Below are positions 5,284-13,085 of a DNA stretch of 22,306 bases, in pieces. The position numbers and the translations under genes are program-made. The DNA is from Candidatus Segatella albertsiae (GTDB lineage Bacteria > Bacteroidota > Bacteroidia > Bacteroidales > Bacteroidaceae). The number at the start of each line of letters is the position of its first letter. Positions within the stretch are counted from its first letter, which is position 1. Where the stretch lies: positions 1 to 22,306 of the forward strand of contig DKCU01000014.1 of assembly GCA_002451555.1 (NCBI GenBank), given 5' to 3'. A model generated the notes under the pieces. The model saw only the letters and a program-made list of their open reading frames with translations. It was not told the DNA's origin and did no database searches.

Positions 5284-6846
5284 CATCGGCATACAGCCAT
5301 GCTTCTTAGCTGGCAAGCTCTGGCGCTTGGTAGCGAGCTGAGCCAAACCACGGCAGATGCGGAAACGAGTGTTGCGTGGCTCGATGACATCGTCGATGTA
5401 GCCATACTGAGCAGCCTGATATGGATTAGCAAACTTCTCGGTATATTCCTCTTCCTTCTCTGCCAAGAACGCCTTCACGTCCTCGCCAGCTTCCTTCTTA
5501 GCCTTAGCTTCCTTACCGCAGAGGATGGCAACGGCACCGCTGGCACCCATTACGGCAATCTCAGAGGATGGCCATGCGAAGTTGAGGTCGGCACGCAATT
5601 GCTTGCAACCCATCACGATGTGGCTACCACCATAGCTCTTGCGCAATGTGATGGTAATCTTTGGAACGGTGGCCTCACCATAAGCGTATAGCAACTGAGC
5701 ACCGTGCTGGATAACAGCGTTGTACTCCTGACCTGTACCTGGCAAGAATCCTGGTACGTCAACGAGAGATACGATAGGAATGTTGAACGCATCACAGAAA
5801 CGTACGAAGCGAGCTGCCTTGCGGCTAGCATTTACGTCGAGCACACCGGCATAAGCTGCTGGCTGGTTAGCTACGACACCTACACTCTGACCATTGAAGC
5901 GAGCGAAACCTGTGATGATGTTCTTGGCGAACTTAGGCTGTACCTCGAAGAACTCACCGTTATCGGTCACGGCCCCAATCACCTTGTACATATCGTAAGC
6001 CTGGTTAGGATCCTCAGGAATAATCTCATTCAGAGAGTCGTCCATGCGGTCGATAGGGTCTGTGCACTCTACGCGAGGAGCTTCCTCTGTATTATTGCTA
6101 GGGATGTAAGAAAGCAAAGACTTGATCATCTCGATAGCCTCTTCCTCTGTCTTGGCTGCGAAGTGGGTTACGCCACTCTTGGTAGCATGAACAGATGCAC
6201 CACCGAGGTGCTCAGCGTCGATATCCTCACCAGTTACGGTCTTTACAACCTTAGGACCAGTCAAGAACATATAAGAAGTCTGCTCCTTCATAATGATGAA
6301 GTCGGTCAAGGCAGGAGAGTAAACGGCACCACCGGCGCAAGGACCCATGATGGCAGAAATCTGTGGGATGACACCAGAAGCGAGGATGTTGCGCTCGAAG
6401 ATCTCGCCGTAACCAGCGAGTGCGCAGATACCCTCCTGGATGCGAGCACCACCAGAGTCGTTCATGCAGATAACAGGTGCGCCCATGGTCATAGCCATAT
6501 CCATCACCTTGCAAATCTTCTGTGCCATCGTCTCAGAAAGTGAACCGCCGTTAACGGTGAAGTCCTGAGCATATACATATACCAAGCGACCTGCGATAGT
6601 AGCACTACCTGCTACGACACCATCGCCGAGGTATTGTTTCTTCTCCATGCCAAAGTTGGTGCAACGATGCAACTTGAACATATCGTACTCTTCGAAACTG
6701 CCAGCGTCAACCAACATTTCGATACGCTCACGAGCGGTATATTTGCCACGTGCATGCTGCTTCTCAATGGCCTTTTCGCCACCGCCAAGACGAGCCTGTT
6801 CGCGCTTAGCGATCAGCTCCTTAATCTTTTCTATTTGTTTGCTCAT
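5281..6846 (-). CDS. mmdA: Methylmalonyl-CoA decarboxylase / propionyl-CoA carboxylase carboxyltransferase subunit
   Basis: A 521-residue acyl-CoA carboxyltransferase of the usual length for MmdA/PccB. Two crotonase-like halves are visible. The N-terminal half has NGGSLSETMAQK (99-110), DSGGARIQEG (130-139) and GPCAGGAVYSPALTD (168-182). The C-terminal half has VDVPGFLPGTGQE followed by RKSYGGSHIVMG. It transfers a carboxyl group between methylmalonyl- or propionyl-CoA and biotin. The linked carrier and epsilon-like chain suggest the decarboxylase of the succinate-to-propionate route, but the beta pump subunit and biotin carboxylase are absent here, so decarboxylase versus carboxylase is open. 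The transcript begins about 115 nt upstream and has a 9-bp hairpin in its leader. Confidence 0.9.
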   Translation of the reverse strand: MSKQIEKIKELIAKREQARLGGGEKAIEKQHARGKYTARERIEMLVDAGSFEEYDMFKLHRCTNFGMEKKQYLGDGVVAGSATIAGRLVYVYAQDFTVNGGSLSETMAQKICKVMDMAMTMGAPVICMNDSGGARIQEGICALAGYGEIFERNILASGVIPQISAIMGPCAGGAVYSPALTDFIIMKEQTSYMFLTGPKVVKTVTGEDIDAEHLGGASVHATKSGVTHFAAKTEEEAIEMIKSLLSYIPSNNTEEAPRVECTDPIDRMDDSLNEIIPEDPNQAYDMYKVIGAVTDNGEFFEVQPKFAKNIITGFARFNGQSVGVVANQPAAYAGVLDVNASRKAARFVRFCDAFNIPIVSLVDVPGFLPGTGQEYNAVIQHGAQLLYAYGEATVPKITITLRKSYGGSHIVMGCKQLRADLNFAWPSSEIAVMGASGAVAILCGKEAKAKKEAGEDVKAFLAEKEEEYTEKFANPYQAAQYGYIDDVIEPRNTRFRICRGLAQLATKRQSLPAKKHGCMPM

Positions 6847-6926
6847 AATTATTATTATGTATTGTTTTCTTTGTTCAACTTTAAATGAGTAGGAATCTCT
6901 TCTTTTTGGGAAAGGAGAGCCCTATA

Positions 6927-6951
6927 AATGGCAGACGTGAAATCTGCCATT
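6927..6951 (-). other. Leader hairpin upstream of mmdA
   Basis: AATGGCAGA (6927-6935) and TCTGCCATT (6943-6951) form a perfect 9-bp stem with a 7-nt loop, between the -7 box at 6966 and the mmdA start at 6846. No T run follows on the minus strand, so it is not an obvious terminator; mRNA stability or attenuation is possible. Confidence 0.5.
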
Positions 6952-6965
6952 GCACAATTCGAGTG

Positions 6966-6973
6966 CAAAGATA
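6966..6973 (-). promoter_or_regulatory. -7 box of the mmdA cluster
   Basis: The complement reads TATCTTTG, matching TAnnTTTG. A clear -33 was not found; its expected position falls inside the TonB-receptor terminator stem. This is the only good -7 match in the gap. Confidence 0.5.
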
Positions 6974-7008
6974 AGAAAAAAACCGCAGATAGCGAACTAT
7001 CTGCGGTT
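6974..7008 (-). terminator. Intrinsic terminator of the TonB-dependent receptor gene
   Basis: A perfect 12-bp stem (6981-6992 with 6997-7008) with a CGAA/TTCG tetraloop is followed on the minus strand by about eight T (6975-6982). It lies 93 bp past the receptor stop, and the mmdA -7 box begins at its lower edge. Confidence 0.9.
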
Positions 7009-7100
7009 AAATATTACGAATTATATTAAAATATGTCCATTTTTGCTTCGAGAAAGTTCTTCATTTCCATCAGCTTTTTCCTTGTTCGTACAAGAATTTG

Positions 7101-9497
7101 CTAAAATTCAATGAGAATCCTACTATTTAGTTGTCTGCCTGTCAAGTAGTTTGGCACGGCATATTGTTGGTTGGTTACATCAGTCACCCAGTAATAACTG
7201 TTCACGTTGTCAATTCCGAACAGATTGAGGCAATCTACTCCTAGCCAGATATTCTTGAACACACTCTTCTTGGTACCCTTGCTGTTGTCAACCAATCGGT
7301 AGCTCATGCCGATGTCTGCTCGTTTGTAGGCTGGTGCCCTGAAGGTGTTGGTTTCCAACTCTCTGTGCGGTGTGGAAAATGGTAAGCCATCCGCCAAGGC
7401 TAGTTTCAGTGACATTCTCCATCTTTCTGTCCCTGGGAAATAGTCGGTGAAAAATAGGTTGACGGCAAATCGTTGGTCGGTAGGCATTGGTACGCTTCTT
7501 CCGTTGAGATTCATCTTGGTACTCATCAGCGAGAGACTTACCCATGAGTCTGTACCTGGTACAAACTCGCCATAGAGTTTGAAGTCGATGCCGGTGGCAT
7601 GTCCTGTAGCTCTGTTTTCTCCATAATACACCACTTTCACATTGTTGACAGAGTATGGTATCAAGTTTCCTAAAGCCTTATAATATGCTTCTGTGGTGAA
7701 ACGGTAACGTTGACCGTTGATGCGGAACCGATAGTCGTATCCTGCAATGAAGTGTATGCTTCGAGGACTCTTGATTTTCTCGTTGAGCGTAGCGTAGGTG
7801 ATGCCGTTGACTGTAGATGTATCTCGTAGCTCTTTGAAGAAAGGAGCTTGGTAGTAGAGTCCTGCAGCTAGTCGCAAGGTTGTGTTCTCGCTGTAGGCAG
7901 GGATGATGCCTAGCGATACTCGAGGGCTGAAGATGGTCTCTCGGTTGAAGTTCCAGTGGCTCATTCGAACACCGTAGTTCAGGGTGAAATGGGTATGACC
8001 GCCCTTGCTGGTGAATCGATATGTATCTTGGAGGTATGCTTCCATTCTGTTGCCATCGAGTGTGTTGTCTGCCTTCATGGAGTATATCATGTAGAGCTCC
8101 TTGCCATTGTGGGGCACGCTATATCCTGCACTATCTCGCATCTCATATTCCACCGTCTTTTCCGTAATGTGCTCCTTTTTGAAGGTATAAGCCGCTTCCA
8201 AATCGTGCTTCTTGGTCTTGTGCTTGAGTACTAACTTGGTGCTCAACACCCTTGCTGACAAGTAATTGCGTGTGTGCTCGAAGTAAGTGCCAACTCCTAA
8301 GTTCTCGGAAGTTTCTGTTTGGTCGAGCCAATATTGTCCCTGTATGTCGTATTTTTCTTGTTCTTTTGTGTAGAATGCGCTTCCAAGGAGCGAGATACTG
8401 GTCTTGGCTGTGATGTTGCGAGTGATGCCCAATGTCCCAAAGTAAGTGAGGAACCTATCTTTCTCCTGACCGTCGAAATATACTTTGAAGCTCTTTACAT
8501 CTTGTTGGGTGCCGAACGTTGTTTCTCGATCCTTCGGTGTGAAGTTATAATGGTTGTCTGAGATGTTTCCGATGAAATCTACTTTCCATCGTTTGTTAGG
8601 ATGGAAGCTTAGATATGTCTGATAATCCAGGAAGTTTGGTTTGTATTCTCCCTTGGTGTCGGTGGTTCCTAGCAGATAGCTGTTAGTCTTGTATCTCAAA
8701 CTGTTAAGCCATGAAAGCTTCTTTGTTCCGAAGCCAAAGTAGGCATCTGCTCCTAACAGGCTGGCGGAAATTGTCCCTTCGGTTTGTAGTTTCTTGCTTC
8801 CCTTTGGTTGGAGGCTCTTGTAAGTGATATCGAGCGCAGAACTCATCTTGTCTCCGTATTTTGCGGCATATCCGCCTGTGGAGAATCCTATCTTATCTAC
8901 CATGTAGGGATTGATGATGGACAAACCTTCTTGTTGGCCGCTGCGGACGAGGAATGGGCGATAGACTTCCACATTGTTTATATATACGGAATTCTCATCG
9001 AAGGCACCTCCTCGAACATTGTATTGTGAGGAAAGTTCGTTGTGTGTGCTGACACCAGCTTGTTGTTGTATCAAACTTTCAACTCCGTTTCCTGAAGCGG
9101 AAGGAGATAGTTTCGCGTCCTCAACTTTCAGCTCCTCGGTTTGACCTGTTTGTATTTTTTGTCCTGTGACCTTCACTTCAGCCAATGTGTTTTCATCTGT
9201 GTATAGCACCACTTGAAGGGTTTGTTTTCCCTTTGGCTTTCTAAGTATTCTTACTTTTGGCTTATAGCCTATCATGGTGAACTTAACTACTACACTGTCA
9301 GCTGATTGTAGATGCATACTGAACTCTCCCTTTAAGGAAGTAAACGCAACTTTTCCTTGCTTAAGTACGGATACGGTGGCAAGCTCGACAGGGTTGTTGT
9401 CTTGATCTGTTACTTTACCTTGAAGCGTAAAGCCTTGTGCCATCATTTTGCAGGTGGCTAATAGGCATATGGTGATGATGAATAATCTTTGTCTCAT
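7101..9497 (-). CDS. TonB-dependent outer-membrane receptor
   Basis: A receptor of about 798 residues from the chosen start MRQRLFIITICLLATC, a good signal peptide; ATGs at 9503 and 9515 would add 2-6 residues. After the signal come a carboxypeptidase-regulatory-like beta domain (GKVTDQDNNPVELATVSVLK and IGYKPKVRIL), a plug (LIQQQAGVSTHNELSSQYNV, RGGAFDEN, STGGYAAKYGDKMSSALD) and a beta-barrel ending in aromatic Phe (SRILIEF). There is no SusD partner downstream, so it is not a classic glycan SusCD pair. The ligand is unknown. It shares a short divergent gap with the MetY-like operon, and the palindromic operator there lies 39 bp upstream of this start, so sulfur-responsive control and a sulfur-related ligand are possible (inference). 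Confidence 0.88.
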   Translation of the reverse strand: MRQRLFIITICLLATCKMMAQGFTLQGKVTDQDNNPVELATVSVLKQGKVAFTSLKGEFSMHLQSADSVVVKFTMIGYKPKVRILRKPKGKQTLQVVLYTDENTLAEVKVTGQKIQTGQTEELKVEDAKLSPSASGNGVESLIQQQAGVSTHNELSSQYNVRGGAFDENSVYINNVEVYRPFLVRSGQQEGLSIINPYMVDKIGFSTGGYAAKYGDKMSSALDITYKSLQPKGSKKLQTEGTISASLLGADAYFGFGTKKLSWLNSLRYKTNSYLLGTTDTKGEYKPNFLDYQTYLSFHPNKRWKVDFIGNISDNHYNFTPKDRETTFGTQQDVKSFKVYFDGQEKDRFLTYFGTLGITRNITAKTSISLLGSAFYTKEQEKYDIQGQYWLDQTETSENLGVGTYFEHTRNYLSARVLSTKLVLKHKTKKHDLEAAYTFKKEHITEKTVEYEMRDSAGYSVPHNGKELYMIYSMKADNTLDGNRMEAYLQDTYRFTSKGGHTHFTLNYGVRMSHWNFNRETIFSPRVSLGIIPAYSENTTLRLAAGLYYQAPFFKELRDTSTVNGITYATLNEKIKSPRSIHFIAGYDYRFRINGQRYRFTTEAYYKALGNLIPYSVNNVKVVYYGENRATGHATGIDFKLYGEFVPGTDSWVSLSLMSTKMNLNGRSVPMPTDQRFAVNLFFTDYFPGTERWRMSLKLALADGLPFSTPHRELETNTFRAPAYKRADIGMSYRLVDNSKGTKKSVFKNIWLGVDCLNLFGIDNVNSYYWVTDVTNQQYAVPNYLTGRQLNSRILIEF

Positions 9498-9535
9498 AAC
9501 CATAAAAACGTACATTCTGACGATTTATTATAAAA

Positions 9536-9577
9536 ATACCCAATGTTTGGTATTTGTATATCGCATTTTTTTAGTAC
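9536..9577. promoter_or_regulatory. Operator-like site at the MetY-like operon
   Basis: A perfect ATACC-CAATGTTT-GGTAT at 9536-9553 ends 21 nt before the -7 box at 9575. A weaker ATCGC-N8-AGTAC follows at 9560-9577 and overlaps that box; it closely resembles the weak middle site of the sulfur-carrier operon (2156-2173). The site also lies upstream of the divergent receptor gene. Confidence 0.65.
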
Positions 9578-9582
9578 TTTTG
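9553..9582 (+). promoter_or_regulatory. Promoter of the MetY-like operon
   Basis: TTTG at 9553-9556, an 18-nt spacer and TACTTTTG at 9575-9582 match both consensus elements. The -33 box overlaps the last base of the palindrome. The box lies downstream of an in-frame ATG at 9543, which argues for the later start at 9612. Confidence 0.75.
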
Positions 9583-9611
9583 CAGTCAAATTAAAATTGA
9601 TAGATAAAATT

Positions 9612-10790
9612 ATGAAAAAACAGACACAGGCTATTCACGTGCCTTACGAGCGTCGAGACGCTTACGATTCATTGAGCATGCCGGTATATAATACATTGGC
9701 GTATGAATTTGATAATGCTCAAATTATGTCAGATGCCTTTACGGACAAAATCAAGGCTCCTGATTATTCTCGTGTGGAGAATCCTACAGTTACTAATTTG
9801 GAACGTCGTGTGGCTGCCCTTACTGGTGCATCTCATGCCACTGCTTTTAATTCTGGTATGGCTGCCATCAGCAACACGATGTTGGCACTGGCTTCCCAAG
9901 GTAAGAATATAGTTACTTCCAAACATCTCTTCGGCAATACTTTCGCTCTGCTTTTCAGTACATTGCGTCGATTTGGGGTGAAAACGCATCTTGTTGATCT
10001 CACCGACCTTGATAAAGTGAACGAAGCAATAGATGATGACACCTGTTGCATATTTTTGGAGATTATCACCAACCCACAATTGGAAGTGGCAGATTTAAAG
10101 GCTCTTTCGGATTTGGCTCATGCCAAGAATGTGCCTTTGGTGGCAGACACGACTATCATTCCTTTTACTCAGTTCTCAGCCAAGGAACTTGGTGTGGATA
10201 TTGAGGTGGTTTCTAGTTCCAAGTATGTCAGTGGAGGCGCAACTTCACTGGGTGGTCTAGTCATAGACTATGGCACAGAATACAACAAGGACTTTGCCAA
10301 GCGTCTTTATGGCGAGATGTTATTCAACTTTGGTGCTTATATGACTCCGCAGGTGGCTTATATGCAGACTATAGGTTTGGAGACGTTGGATGCTCGTTAT
10401 CGCGTACAGTCTTCCAATGCTTTGGAATTGGCAAAAAAAATGCAATCCCTTCCAAAGATTAAGCGTGTCAACTATGTCGGTTTGGAGGATAATCCTTACC
10501 ATGAGTTGGCTGTTAAGCAGTTTGGAAAGACGGCAGGAGCAATGATTTGCATCGATTTAGAAAGTAAGGAGGCATGTTTTGATTTCATCAATAGTTTGAA
10601 ACTGATTCATCGTGCCACCAACTTGTTCGACAATCGTTCCTTGGCGATTCATCCTGCCAGCACCATCTTTGGTGGATTCCCTGAGAAAATGCGAAAGAGT
10701 ATGGATGTATTGGATACTACCATACGTTTTAGTATTGGCTTGGAGGATGTCGAAGACTTGTTCGAGGATATCAAGCAGGCATTGGGTTAA
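9612..10790 (+). CDS. Cys/Met metabolism PLP-dependent enzyme, MetY / methionine gamma-lyase type
   Basis: A 392-residue fold-type I PLP enzyme from MKKQTQAIH. An upstream in-frame ATG (9543) precedes the promoter and is not used. The cofactor lysine is Lys204 in SSSKYVSGGATSLGG, with the PLP-binding aspartate Asp179 (VADTT), and YSRVENPT (52-59) and AFNSGMAAISN (78-88) contact phosphate and substrate. Members make homocysteine from O-acetylhomoserine, split cystathionine or degrade methionine; the motifs alone do not decide. The palindrome in its promoter, shared with the HcyS-like operon, favours MetY, the partner that takes sulfur from the carrier thiocarboxylate (inference). A MalY-type lyase follows after 83 bp, probably in the same transcript. 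The leader is only about 25 nt, so no riboswitch fits. Confidence 0.85.
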   Translation: MKKQTQAIHVPYERRDAYDSLSMPVYNTLAYEFDNAQIMSDAFTDKIKAPDYSRVENPTVTNLERRVAALTGASHATAFNSGMAAISNTMLALASQGKNIVTSKHLFGNTFALLFSTLRRFGVKTHLVDLTDLDKVNEAIDDDTCCIFLEIITNPQLEVADLKALSDLAHAKNVPLVADTTIIPFTQFSAKELGVDIEVVSSSKYVSGGATSLGGLVIDYGTEYNKDFAKRLYGEMLFNFGAYMTPQVAYMQTIGLETLDARYRVQSSNALELAKKMQSLPKIKRVNYVGLEDNPYHELAVKQFGKTAGAMICIDLESKEACFDFINSLKLIHRATNLFDNRSLAIHPASTIFGGFPEKMRKSMDVLDTTIRFSIGLEDVEDLFEDIKQALG

Positions 10791-10873
10791 GTGAAGAGTG
10801 AAGAACCGAAGGGTGAAGAATTCTAATGAAATGAAGAATTCTTCCGCCTATATTTTATAATTTTAGAATTTAG

Positions 10874-12064
10874 ATGAAATACAATTTTGATAAGGTGATA
10901 GACCGCTCTGGTAGTGGTGATCTTAAGCACGAGGCGTTGCTGCCACGGTGGGGGAGAAGTGACCTTCTCCCTCTTTGGGTCGCTGATATGGATTTCGAGA
11001 CACCTTCTTTTATCACTGATGCTTTGAAAGCTCGCTTGGAACATTCTCTATTCGGATATACCGTGGAGCCTGAGGATTTTATGCCATCTATCATTGATTG
11101 GATTCATGACCACCATCAGTGGGATGTGAGGCGAGAGTGGATCAAGTTTATTCCAGGCATCGTCAAAGGTATCGGATTGGTGGTCAACGTGTTTACTAAG
11201 GAAGATGAGAAGGTGATTATCCAACCGCCTGTCTATCATCCTTTCCGACTTACCCCAGAAGGCAATGGCAGGGAGGTGGTCTTCAATCCGCTCAAGATGC
11301 GTGAGGATGGTTACTACGAGATGGACTTCGACAACTTGGCGGAAGTGTATGATGATAAATGTAAGGTCTTGATACTTTGCAATCCTCACAATCCAGGGGG
11401 AATCACATGGGATAAAAAGACGTTGCTGCGATTGGCAGATTTCTGCTATGATCATCATCTGATTGTGATTTCCGATGAGATTCATGCTGATATGGCTATT
11501 TTCGGGCACAAGCATATTCCTTTTGCCTCTGTTTCGGATAAGGCTCGTGACATCAGCATTACTTTCCAGGCTCCTACAAAGACCTTCAACATCGCTGGGT
11601 TGATAAGTAGCTATGCCATCGTTCCTAACGGGGAGATTCGTAAGAAATTCTATGGTTGGTTGGTGGCCAACGAACTGGATGAGCCAACGCTCTTTGCGCC
11701 GATTGCAACTATTGCTGCTTTCCGTCATGGTGAGGAGTGGCGTAAGCAGATGCTTGCTTATATAGAAGGAAATGTACGATTTGTGGAAGATTTTTGCCGT
11801 GAGCATATAGTGGGTGTTCGTCCTTTGCGACCACAGGCTTCTTTCTTGGTATGGCTCAATTGCCGTGATTTGGAACTCAACCATGAGCAGTTGCTTGACC
11901 TTTTCATAGACAAGGCTCATTTGGCACTGAATGATGGCGAGATGTTTGGTCTTGGCGGAGAAGGGTTTATGCGACTGAATGTAGCGTGTCCTCGCAGTGT
12001 CTTAAAACAAGCATTGGAACAATTAGCTGAGGCTGTTCAAAACTATAATCATATAAGGCAATGA
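10874..12064 (+). CDS. MalY/PatB-type PLP C-S lyase (cystathionine beta-lyase-like aminotransferase)
   Basis: A 396-residue class I/II aminotransferase-fold enzyme. The N-terminus PRWGRSDLLPLWVADMDFETP is characteristic of MalY/PatB. PLP contacts are Asn170 (CNPHNPGG), Asp201 (SDEIHAD) and the Schiff-base Lys236 in APTKTFNIAGL, where most family members have APSKTFNIAGL. The family cleaves cystathionine or cysteine to thiol, pyruvate and ammonia. It would act next to the MetY-like enzyme in homocysteine/methionine supply or in releasing sulfide from cysteine. It overlaps the next gene by 4 bp (ATGA), so the two are translationally coupled. The preceding gap holds short GAAGAATTCT-type repeats only. 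Confidence 0.9.
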   Translation: MKYNFDKVIDRSGSGDLKHEALLPRWGRSDLLPLWVADMDFETPSFITDALKARLEHSLFGYTVEPEDFMPSIIDWIHDHHQWDVRREWIKFIPGIVKGIGLVVNVFTKEDEKVIIQPPVYHPFRLTPEGNGREVVFNPLKMREDGYYEMDFDNLAEVYDDKCKVLILCNPHNPGGITWDKKTLLRLADFCYDHHLIVISDEIHADMAIFGHKHIPFASVSDKARDISITFQAPTKTFNIAGLISSYAIVPNGEIRKKFYGWLVANELDEPTLFAPIATIAAFRHGEEWRKQMLAYIEGNVRFVEDFCREHIVGVRPLRPQASFLVWLNCRDLELNHEQLLDLFIDKAHLALNDGEMFGLGGEGFMRLNVACPRSVLKQALEQLAEAVQNYNHIRQ

Positions 12065-12408
12065 ATGACGATCAAAGGTTTTGGTATTTTATGTTTATTA
12101 CGGTTACCTGGATGGCTTCGGTAGCGACAGCTTTCTTTTTCGTGAAGACAGGTGTGATTCACATGATGTTGCTGGCATACGGCTTTTATCCAGGCGCATA
12201 TTTTTGGAGTAGGGACATCGGCAAGAATCTGAGTACGATGAAACGTGAAACGGCTGTCCTTGGTTTTATGCTGGTCTTTCCTGCAATATTTGCCAAGAGT
12301 GCCGAAGTGACGACGTACCAATATTTCTTGGGTGTCGGTATCGGCGACTTAGTAGGATATTTTATATTGAAACTTTGGGGTAAATATCCCTTCCCAAAAG
12401 ATAAATAG
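12061..12408 (+). CDS. Small integral membrane protein, unknown function
   Basis: A 115-residue hydrophobic protein with about three to four predicted membrane segments (about 8-28, 32-48, 64-78 and 86-105) and short charged loops; the tail KYPFPKDK is cytoplasmic-looking. I do not recognise the family. Its ATG overlaps the MalY-type gene stop (ATGA), so it is the third gene of the sulfur-related operon and is translated by coupling. Position suggests a role near sulfur amino-acid metabolism or export, but nothing in the sequence proves it. A strong hairpin terminator follows within 5 bp of its stop. Confidence 0.75.
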   Translation: MNDDQRFWYFMFITVTWMASVATAFFFVKTGVIHMMLLAYGFYPGAYFWSRDIGKNLSTMKRETAVLGFMLVFPAIFAKSAEVTTYQYFLGVGIGDLVGYFILKLWGKYPFPKDK

Positions 12409-12412
12409 AAGA

Positions 12413-12450
12413 AAAAGCGGTAGTTGCAAAATCTGGCAACTACCGCTTTT
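12413..12450. terminator. Bidirectional intrinsic terminator
   Basis: A perfect 15-bp stem (12413-12427 with 12436-12450) with an 8-nt loop ends in TTTT on the plus strand and in a T-rich run on the minus strand. It ends the metY-like operon and, from the other side, the 12515-12907 gene. Confidence 0.9.
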
Positions 12451-12514
12451 GTATGATATGAGAGCAACTCTCTTTGGTTGCCTCTGTTTTTTGGGGCATC
12501 CTCTTGGGAAAACT

Positions 12515-12907
12515 TTATAACAATTTCGTGAAAGCCTCGGCAGTCTTGCCTGTATATACCTTGACATCGCTGATTGGCTGATAGTCGAAGTCCTTGAAGG
12601 TAAGGAGTTGGACGGCGGCAAATTGATGATCGTCTGAGAGGCAAGCTTGCAACTTGGCATTGCCCATTCCGATGGAGGAAACGGACAGGTTGTTTATGGT
12701 AGCTTCCATGCTCTCTGGGGAAGTAGAGAGGAGTTCCTCCAATTTCCTGCCATCCTCAACGGAATATTCTTTCTCTTTTATCTTGATTACACTGTTGGTT
12801 GGCTTGTAGATGAGTTTAGTACTCAATCCCATGAAACTCTTCTTTACTTGAATATCTTCGAGTGACATGACATAGTCACCCATTTCTAAATGATTGATCT
12901 TAGCCAT
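12515..12907 (-). CDS. Hypothetical cytoplasmic protein
   Basis: A 130-residue protein of unrecognised family. It has no signal peptide or membrane segment. The N-terminal third (GDYVMSLEDIQVKKSFMGLSTKLIYKP) looks beta-rich, the middle is helical (VEDGRKLEELLSTSPESMEA), and a second beta-rich part follows. Codon use resembles the neighbours. It starts 178 bp downstream of the small secreted-protein gene with hairpins in between, and no consensus -7 box was found, so its promoter is unclear. It shares a two-way terminator with the convergent metY-like operon. Confidence 0.65.
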   Translation of the reverse strand: MAKINHLEMGDYVMSLEDIQVKKSFMGLSTKLIYKPTNSVIKIKEKEYSVEDGRKLEELLSTSPESMEATINNLSVSSIGMGNAKLQACLSDDHQFAAVQLLTFKDFDYQPISDVKVYTGKTAEAFTKLL

Positions 12908-12985
12908 ATTGCTATAATCTTGATTACTTATTCTTTATCTATTGTTTATATTGAGCTGTTTTTTAGTATAGGGGTGTAAAGACTC

Positions 12986-13052
12986 CTGTCGTGTACGTTA
13001 AATGGTAACGGGCAAACGACAGACGTATCGTGTGAAAAACTTTCATACGATA
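12986..13052. other. Two adjacent hairpins in a 178-bp gap
   Basis: CTGTCGT (12986-12992) pairs with ACGACAG (13016-13022), with an inner CGTT/AACG stem. A second, nearly perfect TATCGTGTGA/TCATACGATA hairpin follows at about 13027-13052. Neither has a clear T run, so terminator function for the upstream minus-strand gene is uncertain; they may be structured RNA in the leader of the 12515 gene. Confidence 0.4.
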
Positions 13053-13085
13053 GAATACTTGAAAAATAAAAGTGAAGAATAAGTG

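Noticed and set aside
5704..6543. 279-residue plus-strand frame opposite mmdA
   Set aside because: Shadow of a highly conserved carboxyltransferase gene; no domain or promoter.
9543..9611. Upstream start extending the MetY-like protein by 23 residues
   Set aside because: The promoter boxes lie at 9553-9582, downstream of that ATG, so it cannot be translated from this promoter; MKKQTQ at 9612 fits the family start.
9583..9611. SAM riboswitch upstream of the MetY-like gene
   Set aside because: The leader is only about 25 nt, too short for any known SAM riboswitch.
10791..10873. Short GAAGAATTCT-type repeats as an attachment site or mobile element
   Set aside because: Simple AT/purine repeats only, with no integrase or element boundaries.
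11048..11920. 290-residue minus-strand frame opposite the MalY-type gene
   Set aside because: The opposite strand has full PLP-enzyme motifs; this frame shows none.
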